Assembly: GCA_016716135.1 (NCBI GenBank)
Contig: JADJWX010000018.1
Coordinates: forward strand, 1 to 64,000
Length of the DNA: 64,000 nt
From: Lewinellaceae bacterium
GTDB taxonomy: Bacteria; Bacteroidota; Bacteroidia; Chitinophagales; Saprospiraceae
Reading direction: 5' to 3'
Shown: piece by piece, positions 17,389 through 26,186 of the stretch
Position numbering within the stretch: the first letter of the stretch is position 1
Layout: each line of letters opens with the position of its first letter
Notes under the pieces: model-generated
What the model saw: only the letters and a program-made list of their open reading frames with translations
Told to the model about the DNA's origin: nothing
Database searches by the model: none
Program-made: the position numbers and the translations under genes

Positions 17389-17589
17389 CGTTATCGAATT
17401 AGCGGTAAAAAGCCGCCGCCAAAGCCCGAAGGCCTGTGATTATTGTAGAAAATGGATGCGGCACTAGGCGTGCCATTATAACGCCGCACCTAAGGCGCCA
17501 TCATTTCTCTAAACCACAGCGACGCCCAAATGCCGTTTTTTGTGCAATAAACAAGGTAAAACGAGCAAATCAGAAATTGTGGGATTTCC

Positions 17590-17597
17590 TATCTTTG
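17590..17597 (+). promoter_or_regulatory. -7 promoter element
   Basis: TATCTTTG is a perfect Bacteroidota -7 element, ending 4 bp before the ATG at 17602, so the transcript would be almost leaderless. No good -33 TTTG is present at the usual distance. Confidence 0.5.
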
Positions 17598-17601
17598 CAG
17601 C

Positions 17602-17985
17602 ATGCGCAGGGTCATTGCATCATTCTTTATCCTGATTTACCTGTTCGGCAGCACGGAGCTGCACGAACTGGGCAAGATCAGCGCATTTGTCTCGCACTAC
17701 GCGGAGCACAAGCGGGGAGACGCAAATCTCAATCTGTTTGACTTTGTAAAAATCCACTATTTCAACGGCAACGTAATCGACGACGACTACGCCAAAGACA
17801 TGGAACTGCCCTTCAAAACGGCCGATTGCAGCCTGTCCGCCGCCTCTCATATCTTGCCGCTACCTGTAGCATTGGACCCGCCGGCATTTGATGCGTTCGA
17901 TTCCGGCAAACTCCCCCACTACGACCAGTCCATGCTCCCCGCTGCGCACACAGCCGACATCTGGCAGCCACCCAAGGCTTGCTAA
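17602..17985 (+). CDS. small secreted protein ahead of metal efflux operon
   Basis: 127 residues. N-terminal hydrophobic signal (MRRVIASFFILIYLFGSTEL), a middle with LSHYAEHKRGDANLNLFDFV-like acidic/His content, and a C-terminal tail IWQPPKAC. Proteins of this size with an aromatic-PPK tail commonly precede CusA/CzcA genes in Bacteroidota. It has the same length as, but low identity to, the Cys-rich protein at 3904, which precedes the other pump. The conserved position suggests a functional partner of the pump; the mechanism is unknown. Confidence 0.75.
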   Translation: MRRVIASFFILIYLFGSTELHELGKISAFVSHYAEHKRGDANLNLFDFVKIHYFNGNVIDDDYAKDMELPFKTADCSLSAASHILPLPVALDPPAFDAFDSGKLPHYDQSMLPAAHTADIWQPPKAC

Positions 17986-18344
17986 GCGCACCTTCCTCAT
18001 AGCACTCAGCCACAAGCCGCTTGTAGGCGCATTTTCTTTTCAAATTTCTACTTGGCCTTTTCTCCTTTGAGGTTATAGCACTTTCCAAACCGGGATTGTG
18101 CCGGAGAAAGTCAAAAGTTCAACTTGAAAAGTTTTCAGCCCGCAAATGGCTTGAGTCGACGGCTATGCCGGTTTCCCTTTCCTGTTTTTGAGTTGTTGCG
18201 ATGCGGCCATTGGCTGCGTGTACACGCATAGCCAGCGGATATTTTCCACACCAATTTTATCAAAAACAGGACTCCAGCACCTCTTTTGCAAGCCATTCGC
18301 CGGCAGCGTAAAACAATGCCCGGCGGAGCAAATTTCATGTACTC
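17986..18344. other. 359-bp gap before the efflux operon
   Basis: No gene is supported here. The stretch around 18107-18140 resembles the AGTCAAAAGTTCAACTTGAA part of the palindromic family seen at 27945 and 60190. No clear promoter for the pump gene was found. Confidence 0.4.
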
Positions 18345-21300
18345 ATGCTGAATCAGATTATTCAGTTTTCTATAAAAAACAAACTCATTGTCGGGCTTTT
18401 CACCCTGGGTTTGATCGGTTTCGGAATTGTTGAAACCACTCGCTTGCCCATCGATGCCGTACCCGACATCACCAACAACCAGGTTCAGGTGATCACGGTG
18501 GCACCGGCGCTCGGCGCCCCCGACATCGAGCGGCTGATCACTTTCCCGATCGAACAAGCCAACAGCAACATACCGGGTTTGAAGGAAATCCGCAGTTTCA
18601 GCCGCTTTGGCCTGTCGTTAGTCACAATTGTTTTCCACGATGACGTGGATGTTTACTGGGCGCGGCAACAAATCAGCGAACGCCTGCAACAGGCTGAAAT
18701 TCCGGAGGGCATCGGCACGCCCTCCATGGCGCCGGTAACCACGGGTTTGGGTGAAATTTACCAGTACGTCGTACGCGCCAAACCGGGTTTTGAACAAAAA
18801 TATAACCTCCGCGAGCTGCGCACCATCCAGGATTGGATCGTGCGCCGCCAACTGCTCGGCACGCCCGGTGTGGCCGATGTGTCGACCTTCGGCGGCGAGC
18901 TGAAACAATACGAAGTGGCCGTCATGCCCGACAAACTGAAGGCCTTCGGACTCACCATCACCGATGTGTTTCACGCCCTCGAAAGCAACAACCAGAACAC
19001 CGGCGGCGCCTACATCGAAAAAGGCCCCACGGTGCTGTACATCCGCAGTGAGGGCCTGCTCGGCAGCCCCGCCGACATCGAAAAAATTGCCGTGAAAACC
19101 ACTGCCTCCGGGATGCCGGTGCTCATTCGCGACCTCGCTACCGTCGGCGAAGGCGCCGCCACCCGCTACGGGGCCGTGTGCTACAACGATGAGGGCGAAG
19201 TGGCCGGCGCGGTGGTGATGATGGTCAAAGGCGAAAACTCGTCGACGGTGATCAAAAACGTAAAAGAAAAAATCGCCGCCATTCAGAAAATCCTGCCCGA
19301 AGGGGTGGTGATCGAGCCGTTCCTCGACCGCACCAAAATGGTGAACAACGCCATCCATACCGTCGAAACCAACCTGCTCGAAGGGGCGCTCATCGTGGTG
19401 TTTGTGCTGGTATTTTTCCTTGCCAACCTGCGCGCGGGCCTGATCGTAGCTTCGGTGATCCCGCTGTCCATGTTGTTTGCTGTCATCCTGATGAACATGT
19501 TCGGTGTGAGTGGCAACCTCATGAGCCTTGGCGCGATCGACTTCGGCCTCATCGTCGACGGCGCCGTGATCGTGGTGGAAGCCATCATGCACCAGCTGAC
19601 CCACAGCAAACACTTCCGGAAAGTCGACCGGCTGTCGGTCAAAAAAATGGACAAGGAAGTGTACCTCGCTTCCTCCCGCATTATGAACGCCGCCGTGTTT
19701 GGGCAGATCATTATCCTCATTGTTTACCTGCCCATTTTTTCCCTGGAAGGCATTGAAGGAAAAATGTTCATGCCCATGGCCCAAACGGTATCGTTCGCCA
19801 TCCTCGGCGCTTTTATCCTCTCGCTCACCTACGTGCCCATGATGAGCGCCTTGTTTATCAGCAAAAAAGTGTCGCACAAAAAATCGCTGAGCGACCGCCT
19901 GATGGAACGCCTGGAACGCTGGTACCAACACAGTCTGGAACGGGTGCTGAATTTCCCGAAAGCCGTGATTGCTACCTCGGCGATCCTGCTGGCCGGTTCG
20001 GTGTGGCTGATGGGCACCCTGGGGGGCGAGTTTATCCCTGAACTGGAAGAAGGTGATTTCGCCGTCGACACCCGCGTGCTCACCGGCAGCAACCTCACCA
20101 CGACCATCAAGGCCACTCAGCAAACAGCGGGCGTTTTACTCCAAAACTTCCCTGAGGTGGAAAAAGTAGTCACCAAAATTGGCAGCGGCGAAATCCCGAC
20201 CGACCCCATGCCCATGGAAGCCAGCGACATGATGGTCATTCTCAAACCCAAAAAAGAGTGGACCTCGGCCAAAAACTTTGACGAGCTGGCCGAGAAAATG
20301 AGCGCAAAGATCCAGGCTATTCCCGGGGTTACCGCCGGCTTCCAGTTTCCGGTGCAAATGCGTTTCAACGAGCTCATGACCGGTGCGCGGCAGGATGTGG
20401 TGTGCAAAATTTTTGGCGAAGACCTCGATACCCTGGCCAGGTACGCCCAACTGCTCGGCGGCGTTTGCGCCGGCGTCGAAGGGGCCACCGAACTCTACGT
20501 GGAGCAGGTCAACGGCATGCCGCAGATTGTCGTTCGGTACAATCGCGAAGCTATGGCCCGGTATGGCCTGCACATCGCCGAGCTCAATCGAACCCTCAGC
20601 GCCGCCTTCGCCGGTGCAGCCACCGGACAGGTGTACGAAGGCGAAAAACGCTTCGACCTCGTGGTGCGCGTACACGCTGCCGGCCGCCGTTCGATCGCCG
20701 ATGTGCGCAACCTGCTGGTGGCAACACCCGGCGGCATCCAAATTCCACTCGAACAGGTAGCCGATGTGCAGGAAATCGAAGGGCCCAACCAAATCCAGCG
20801 CGAAGATGCCAAGCGCCGCATCATCGTCGGATTCAACGTGCGCGGCCGCGATGTGCAGAGCATCGTGCACGAACTCCAGGCAAAGGTCGGGCAGCAGATC
20901 AAACTGCCGGCCGGGTACTACATCACCTACGGCGGCGCATTCGAAAACCTGCAAGCCGCCAAAGAACGGCTCACCATTGCCGTACCGGTGGCGCTCGTGC
21001 TCATTTTTCTGATGTTGTATTTCGCCTTCAACTCCGTCCGCCAGGGCTTGCTCATTTACTCGGCCATCCCGCTTTCGGCCATTGGCGGCATTGTGGCACT
21101 TTGGCTGCGCGACCTGCCTTTTTCCATTTCCGCGGGCATCGGGTTTATCGCCTTGTTCGGCGTGGCAGTGCTCAACGGTATCGTGCTGATCTCGGAGTTC
21201 AACCGCCTCAAAGCGGAAGGCTGGGACGATACGCGCCGCCTCGTGCTCATGGGCACCAAGATCCGGCTGCGCTCGGTGCTGATGACCGCCCTGGCGCCCT

Positions 21301-22700
21301 CACTCGGCTTCATCCCGATGGCGATCAGCCAGGGCGCCGGCGCCGAAGTACAGCGCCCCCTGGCCACCGTGGTGATCGGCGGCATCGTATCGGCCACTTT
21401 GCTAACCATGTTCGTGCTGCCGGTTTTGTATGTGTTGTTTGAAAAAGGCGGTTGGAAAAAAATGAAAGCCGACGCAGCCGCATTTACCGTGGTGCTGGCG
21501 TTGGCGGCAACCGCGGGATTTGCGCAGGCGCCGCAACCCATCAACCTGCCCGAAGCCCTGGAACTGGCTTATGCCAACAACCCCGGGCTCGAATCGGCCC
21601 GCCTCAACGAGCAGGTTTTTGAAAAACGTAAAGCCGGCTGGCTGGATATTGAAAAAACCAACGTTTCGGTCGAACTCGGCCAGTTCAACAGCAGCCGGTT
21701 CGACAACAAGATCGGGATCGTGCAAACGATCGAGTTTCCGAAGGTGTACAAAACCCAGAAACTGCTGCTGGCCGAACAGGCCCTGGGCGCACAGGCGGAG
21801 TCGCGGTTAAGCCGCCAACTGCTCAAAGTGGCCCTCAGCCGGCAGTTTTACGAATACCTGGCACTGGACGAAAAGGAAAAACTGTTGCAGCAGGCCGACA
21901 GCCTGTACCGGATATTCGAGGGAAAAGCCGTGCTCCGCTTTGAAAAGGGTGAGACGACTGTTTTGGAAAAAACCACCGCGCAACTACAGCGCCAGCAGAT
22001 CAGCAACCTGCTGGCGATGGTGCGTGAGGACAAACAAATTGCCCTCCGGCAATTCAACCTGCTTTTGGGCCCGGGGCAGGCTCGCGTACCCCGGGCAACC
22101 CAATCCCAACTGCCCTTCCCTGTTCTGGCCGACACGAGCAATATCGGGCAACTGCCCCAGCTGCGCCTGCAGGAACACCAGCTCAACGCAGCACGCCGGA
22201 TGGTCGATGCCGAAAAAGCCCGGTTGCTGCCCACCCTTTCCTTCGGTCTGCACAGCCAGAGCATCATCGGTTACCAGACGATCGACCAAACCGAGCGTTA
22301 TTTTGACGGCTGGCATCGGTTCACATTTGCAGAAGCCGGTGTGGCGGTTCCGCTGTTCCGCAAGGCGCAGCGCGCGCGCATTTCAGCGGCCGAAATGGAA
22401 GTGTTGCGCCAGCAAAACGAGCTCGACTGGTTGAACCAAAAAAACCGCGCCGAGCAGGCCGGCGCCCGCCAGGAGGTGTCGAAATACCGGGCGAGCCTTC
22501 AATTTTTCCAAAATGAGGTGCTGCCCAATGCAGCCGCCATCGTCGAAACCGCCGACCGGCAATTTGCCGCAGGCGAAATCAATTACCTCGAGTGGGTCAT
22601 GCTCATCAACCAGCACTTCGACCTGCAAAACCAGTACCTGGATGCGCTCAGCCAGTACAACCAGGCCGTGCTCCAACTTCAACTTTTCACCAACGAGTAA
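18345..22700 (+). CDS. CzcA/CusA-type heavy-metal RND efflux pump fused to TolC-like domain
   Basis: 1451 residues. Residues 1-1035 are an HME-RND pump: RLPIDAVPDITNNQVQVIT near the N-terminus, large periplasmic loops, TM4 motif SLGAIDFGLIVDGAVIVVE, and a C-terminal block FGVAVLNGIVLISEFNRL. Near residue 1040 a signal-peptide-like segment (AFTVVLALAATAGFAQAP) is retained at the junction with a TolC/OEP domain (INLPEALELAYANNPGLESA to the end), which forms the outer-membrane channel. The CzcA-like TM4 sequence favours Zn/Co/Cd/Ni-type export. The adaptor gene follows after 13 bp. Paralogue of 1-3735. Confidence 0.94.
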   Translation: MLNQIIQFSIKNKLIVGLFTLGLIGFGIVETTRLPIDAVPDITNNQVQVITVAPALGAPDIERLITFPIEQANSNIPGLKEIRSFSRFGLSLVTIVFHDDVDVYWARQQISERLQQAEIPEGIGTPSMAPVTTGLGEIYQYVVRAKPGFEQKYNLRELRTIQDWIVRRQLLGTPGVADVSTFGGELKQYEVAVMPDKLKAFGLTITDVFHALESNNQNTGGAYIEKGPTVLYIRSEGLLGSPADIEKIAVKTTASGMPVLIRDLATVGEGAATRYGAVCYNDEGEVAGAVVMMVKGENSSTVIKNVKEKIAAIQKILPEGVVIEPFLDRTKMVNNAIHTVETNLLEGALIVVFVLVFFLANLRAGLIVASVIPLSMLFAVILMNMFGVSGNLMSLGAIDFGLIVDGAVIVVEAIMHQLTHSKHFRKVDRLSVKKMDKEVYLASSRIMNAAVFGQIIILIVYLPIFSLEGIEGKMFMPMAQTVSFAILGAFILSLTYVPMMSALFISKKVSHKKSLSDRLMERLERWYQHSLERVLNFPKAVIATSAILLAGSVWLMGTLGGEFIPELEEGDFAVDTRVLTGSNLTTTIKATQQTAGVLLQNFPEVEKVVTKIGSGEIPTDPMPMEASDMMVILKPKKEWTSAKNFDELAEKMSAKIQAIPGVTAGFQFPVQMRFNELMTGARQDVVCKIFGEDLDTLARYAQLLGGVCAGVEGATELYVEQVNGMPQIVVRYNREAMARYGLHIAELNRTLSAAFAGAATGQVYEGEKRFDLVVRVHAAGRRSIADVRNLLVATPGGIQIPLEQVADVQEIEGPNQIQREDAKRRIIVGFNVRGRDVQSIVHELQAKVGQQIKLPAGYYITYGGAFENLQAAKERLTIAVPVALVLIFLMLYFAFNSVRQGLLIYSAIPLSAIGGIVALWLRDLPFSISAGIGFIALFGVAVLNGIVLISEFNRLKAEGWDDTRRLVLMGTKIRLRSVLMTALAPSLGFIPMAISQGAGAEVQRPLATVVIGGIVSATLLTMFVLPVLYVLFEKGGWKKMKADAAAFTVVLALAATAGFAQAPQPINLPEALELAYANNPGLESARLNEQVFEKRKAGWLDIEKTNVSVELGQFNSSRFDNKIGIVQTIEFPKVYKTQKLLLAEQALGAQAESRLSRQLLKVALSRQFYEYLALDEKEKLLQQADSLYRIFEGKAVLRFEKGETTVLEKTTAQLQRQQISNLLAMVREDKQIALRQFNLLLGPGQARVPRATQSQLPFPVLADTSNIGQLPQLRLQEHQLNAARRMVDAEKARLLPTLSFGLHSQSIIGYQTIDQTERYFDGWHRFTFAEAGVAVPLFRKAQRARISAAEMEVLRQQNELDWLNQKNRAEQAGARQEVSKYRASLQFFQNEVLPNAAAIVETADRQFAAGEINYLEWVMLINQHFDLQNQYLDALSQYNQAVLQLQLFTNE

Positions 22701-22713
22701 AACACCCACTAGC

Positions 22714-23853
22714 ATGAAATCGTATTTCATCCTCATACCGGCCATATTTCTGGCCGCTTGCAGCGCCAAACAAACCGAACCCGGCGCTGCCGAAACAAGC
22801 ACCCCAACGGCTGCCGACTCCGAAGTGTCGCTCACGCCCGATCAACTGAAAAATGCCGGCATCACCACCGGCAAGCCCGAACAGGAGGACCTCGCGGCCA
22901 CCCTGCGGGTCAACGGCGCCATCGATGTGCCGCCGCAAAACATGGTCAGCGTCAGTTTCCCGCTGGGCGGTTACCTTAAGTCGAGCAAATTGCTGCCGGG
23001 CATGCGCGTCCGCAAGGGCGAAGAACTGGCGGTAATGGAAGATGCCCAACTTATTCAGTTGCAACAGGACTACCTGCTGGCCAAAGCCAAACAGGGGCTG
23101 CTGGAGCGCGAATTTGCCCGGCAGGAGGAACTCAATGCGGGCAAGGCGAGCAGCGACAAGGTTTTTCAACAGGTCAAAACGGATTTTGAATCACAAAAAA
23201 TCATCGTCCGGGCTTTTGAAGAAAAATTGCGTCTGATCGGGCTGAACCCCGACGGCTTGTCGGAACGCACCCTTTCGCGCAGCGTCAGCGTCCGGTCGCC
23301 CATCAACGGCTACGTAGCCAAGCTGGACGTCAACATCGGAAAATATACCGCGCCTACGGACGTGCTGTTCGAACTGGTAAACCCCGACGACATTCACCTC
23401 GCGCTCACCGTTTTTGAAAAAGACATCGCCAAACTGGCCATCGGCCAAAAAGTGTTGGCCTGGACGAACGATGCGCCCGGCAAAAAATACCCTGCCGAAA
23501 TCATCCTCATTAGCCGGAGCCTGGATGAAAACCGGGCTGCTGAAGTGCACTGTCATTTTGAAAAATTTGACCACCGGGAGCTGGTGCCCGGCATGTTTAT
23601 GAACGCCGAGGTGGCCCTGAAAACGAAAAACGCCCTGGTGGTGCCGGAGGCCGCCGTCGTGCGTTGGGAGAACAAAAATTATGTGTTCACCGACGCCGGC
23701 AACGGCCGTTTTTCCCTGGTGGAAGTCGAACTCGGTCTGCTGCAAAACGGGCGGCAACAAATTATCCCGGTGGGCGACCTGGCCGGCAAGGACGTAGTGT
23801 TGCAAAATGCCTATGCCTTGTTGATGAAAATGAAAAACAGCGCGGAGGAGTAA
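22714..23853 (+). CDS. CusB/CzcB-like periplasmic adaptor (HlyD family lipoprotein)
   Basis: 380 residues. The ATG at 22714 is chosen because it begins a lipoprotein signal (ILIPAIFLAACSAK, lipobox AAC). The protein has a barrel-sandwich hybrid/lipoyl segment (VSVSFPLGGYLKSSKLLPGM), a helical hairpin rich in Gln/Lys around residues 100-170, the second lipoyl half (VRSPINGYVAKLDVNIGKYT) and beta-barrel and membrane-proximal domains. It bridges the inner-membrane pump and the outer-membrane TolC domain. Co-transcribed with the pump. Confidence 0.92.
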   Translation: MKSYFILIPAIFLAACSAKQTEPGAAETSTPTAADSEVSLTPDQLKNAGITTGKPEQEDLAATLRVNGAIDVPPQNMVSVSFPLGGYLKSSKLLPGMRVRKGEELAVMEDAQLIQLQQDYLLAKAKQGLLEREFARQEELNAGKASSDKVFQQVKTDFESQKIIVRAFEEKLRLIGLNPDGLSERTLSRSVSVRSPINGYVAKLDVNIGKYTAPTDVLFELVNPDDIHLALTVFEKDIAKLAIGQKVLAWTNDAPGKKYPAEIILISRSLDENRAAEVHCHFEKFDHRELVPGMFMNAEVALKTKNALVVPEAAVVRWENKNYVFTDAGNGRFSLVEVELGLLQNGRQQIIPVGDLAGKDVVLQNAYALLMKMKNSAEE

Positions 23854-23942
23854 CGGCTGATGGAATTGGATGGGCGAAAACGGGGGGGGGCGATTTCAGT
23901 CGTCAAAAGCATTCGCCCCCCCTAACCTCGCTTAGCCGCCTC

Positions 23943-23988
23943 TGTGCCCAAGATCACGGACGCCCTCCGTCGCCACCCGCTACCTTTG
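23943..23988 (+). promoter_or_regulatory. Crp-type operator and -7 element of the porin gene
   Basis: TGTGC-CCAAGA-TCACG (23943-23958) is centred 34 bp upstream of the -7 element TACCTTTG (23981-23988), the class II activator geometry (about -41). The same spacing occurs at 11357 and at 28201. The regulator is probably the Crp/Fnr protein encoded at 25338, downstream of the porin. Confidence 0.55.
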
Positions 23989-24006
23989 CAGCTTAAACCG
24001 GCCATA

Positions 24007-25317
24007 ATGGTAAAAACACAACTTTTCCGGCCCGCTTTTCCGCTGGCTGTTTTGATGCTGCTTGCTGTCGCACTTTTTTCCCAAAATGAACAACCCGAAT
24101 GGCGACAGCGCCTCAAAACGGTCAAATTCCAGCCCGTACTGGCCGTGCAACTGTGGAGCAGTTACACCGTCGATCAGAAAATTTACAACGCCCAAACCGG
24201 CGACTATGAGCCAGTTGATGACCGGTTCAACCTGCAAATCCGCCGCACCCGCCTGGGTTTTAAAGCCCGTCCCGGTGAAAATTTCAGTTTCCAGGCAATT
24301 GCCGCACTCGACCTGGTGGGCCGCGACGCGCTGACCGCCCAGCACGGCGGTGCGAACAACGGCAGTACGCCGGAGTTTGGCCTGTGGGATGCAGCATTCC
24401 AATGGCGGATCAAGCCGGGCAGTGAAGCGTTTTACCTGAGCGGCGGCTATTTCCGCCCGCCGTTCAGCCGGGAGAGCCTGACCTCGGGCATGCAGGTATC
24501 GTCGATGGAAAAAAGCTGGTCACAGCGCTATGTGCGCGCCCAGCTGACCGGCACCAATCCAGGCCGGGCAATGGGCCTCCAGTTGGGTGGGTTGCTCCAC
24601 AAAGCGCAACAACCCCTGGCCTTCAGCTACGACCTGGGCATTTTCAACCCGGTTTTTGAAGCCTACAGCGGCAATTCCAGCGGCAGTCGGTTTTCACCCC
24701 TGCTGGTTTCCCGCGTGTCGGTGCATCTGGGCGACCCCGAATTTGCGCGCTATTCCCAGAGCCACAAACTGAATTATTTCGGCAAACGCAAGGGGTTGAC
24801 ACTATCCGTGCAGGGTGCTGCTCAAGGCGAAACCAGCCTGTTCCGGGCCAATTATGCCCTGGGCGCCGATGTGCTGTTCAACTACGGTCCGCTCAACCTC
24901 GATGCCGAGTGGTCGCTGCTCCGGCGTACGGGCCGGCGGCAGGAAGTGCAGGCGCCCGAATTCAGCGTTAGCGGGCAAACCGGCCACCTGCGACTGAGTT
25001 ACAACATCCGGGCCGGCGGGCAATACGTGCTGGAGCCCGTGCTGATGCTGATGCAGTTCGATGGCCCGACCCATGCCGCCGACCAGGCGGAGGCCAAAAC
25101 TGTCGGCATGGCGTCGGGCCGGGAAAGCGCCCTCGATGTGGGCCTGAACTGGTACTTTGGCCCCGATCTGAAACTGATGTTGCACTACACCCACCACAAC
25201 GGCGATGCCGGTGCAGCCGGCGCCGGCGCCACCGTAAACGACTTTTTTTACCAAAAAGAAACCGGCGCCATTGAGCGGGGCGACTGGCTCGGCCTGGGTT
25301 TGGTGGCCATTTTTTAA
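24007..25317 (+). CDS. outer-membrane porin, phosphate-selective porin O/P family
   Basis: 436 residues from the ATG at 24007, which begins a signal peptide (MVKTQLFRPAFPLAVLMLLA). The mature part is beta-strand rich with the family pattern DRFNLQIRRTRLGFKARPG near residue 75, GGYFRPPFSRESL near 150, and a closing strand WLGLGLVAIF with C-terminal Phe, as in outer-membrane barrels. It likely forms a trimeric anion channel for phosphate, sulfate or arsenate-type ions. It lies between the efflux adaptor and the Crp/Fnr gene and close to a SulP permease, so an anion-uptake role with them is plausible. Its 5' end is duplicated at 11357-11479. Confidence 0.8.
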   Translation: MVKTQLFRPAFPLAVLMLLAVALFSQNEQPEWRQRLKTVKFQPVLAVQLWSSYTVDQKIYNAQTGDYEPVDDRFNLQIRRTRLGFKARPGENFSFQAIAALDLVGRDALTAQHGGANNGSTPEFGLWDAAFQWRIKPGSEAFYLSGGYFRPPFSRESLTSGMQVSSMEKSWSQRYVRAQLTGTNPGRAMGLQLGGLLHKAQQPLAFSYDLGIFNPVFEAYSGNSSGSRFSPLLVSRVSVHLGDPEFARYSQSHKLNYFGKRKGLTLSVQGAAQGETSLFRANYALGADVLFNYGPLNLDAEWSLLRRTGRRQEVQAPEFSVSGQTGHLRLSYNIRAGGQYVLEPVLMLMQFDGPTHAADQAEAKTVGMASGRESALDVGLNWYFGPDLKLMLHYTHHNGDAGAAGAGATVNDFFYQKETGAIERGDWLGLGLVAIF

Positions 25318-25337
25318 CGAAAAAACACACTGCGAAC

Positions 25338-25994
25338 ATGATTGCTGAAAGCGCGGACATTTTAACCCTGGTTCAACAACAATTCCCGGCTCTATCGGAA
25401 AAAGCGCTGCAGGAGGAGATCGCCGGCGTCGGCAAACTCATGCACTTCCGGGCCGGCGAAGTGATCATGGACTACGGCGATTTTGTCAAACTGGTGCCCC
25501 TGGTCGTGCAGGGCGCCGTGAAGGTGACCCGCGAAGATCCGCTGGAAGCCCGCGAATTGCTGCTCTATTATTTGCAGGCCGGCGAGGCATGCGCCATGTC
25601 GTTCAGTTGTTGCATGATGCACAAAAAAAGCGAGATCCGCACCGAAGCCGAAGACGATACCGCCATTATTGCCATCCCGATCCGGTACATGGACGAATGG
25701 ATGACGCGCTACCCGAGCTGGAAAAACTTTGTGATGAGCACCTACGACCGCAAAATTCTTGACCTCGTAAATGTGGTGGACAGCATTGCCTTCAAAAACC
25801 TCGACGAGCGCCTGATCGAATACCTTCAAAAACGGGTGGCGGCCAACAACAACAACCGGGTGATCAGCGCCACCCACCAGGAAATTGCCCAGGAACTGAA
25901 CGTGACCCGGGAGGCGGTTTCCCGCCTGTTGAAAAGTCTGGAAAAAAGCGGGGTGGTGAAGTTGGGGCGGAATCAGCTGCTTTTTAAGAAATGA
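25338..25994 (+). CDS. Crp/Fnr family transcriptional regulator with Cys cluster
   Basis: 218 residues. An N-terminal cyclic-nucleotide-binding-like fold (about 1-140) is followed by a dimerisation helix and a C-terminal winged HTH (ISATHQEIAQELNVTREAVS). The effector domain carries GEACAMSFSCCMMHKKSE: three cysteines in a short stretch, absent from classical cAMP-binding Crp and different from the N-terminal cysteines of Fnr. Such Cys clusters fit sensing of redox state, persulfide or metal. It sits 20 bp downstream of the porin, and Crp-type palindromes precede the porin and the persulfide dioxygenase gene. No cAMP-binding RTA motif is visible. Confidence 0.88.
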   Translation: MIAESADILTLVQQQFPALSEKALQEEIAGVGKLMHFRAGEVIMDYGDFVKLVPLVVQGAVKVTREDPLEARELLLYYLQAGEACAMSFSCCMMHKKSEIRTEAEDDTAIIAIPIRYMDEWMTRYPSWKNFVMSTYDRKILDLVNVVDSIAFKNLDERLIEYLQKRVAANNNNRVISATHQEIAQELNVTREAVSRLLKSLEKSGVVKLGRNQLLFKK

Positions 25995-26006
25995 GTGGTG
26001 TGTTTA

Positions 26007-26138
26007 CCCCACCCCCGGCCCCTCCCCAAGGGGGAGGGGAGGCGCGACATAATTTCTCTCAATGAATTGAAAATCAATATTTTCGAGAGGGGCACTCTAC
26101 GGCTCCCCTCCCCCTTGGGGAGGGGGCCGGGGGTGGGG
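26007..26138. repeat. GC-rich palindromic intergenic repeat
   Basis: Arms 26007-26040 (CCCCACCCCCGGCCCCTCCC onward) and 26104-26138 (mirror complement ending GGGGGTGGGG) flank an AT-rich loop. A Bacteroidota-wide type of intergenic repeat; it could act as a bidirectional terminator between the regulator and the permease. Confidence 0.75.
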
Positions 26139-26186
26139 TTGACACCCGATTTTCAAAAATTATAACAAACTATCAACCACCATAAA

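Noticed and set aside
18618..20123. 501-codon minus-strand frame inside the second efflux gene
   Set aside because: Antisense shadow; same His/Asp-rich composition as at 2299 and no domain.
23944..24006. N-terminal extension of the porin to 23944
   Set aside because: It would cover the Crp-type operator and the -7 element; the ATG at 24007 starts a normal signal peptide.
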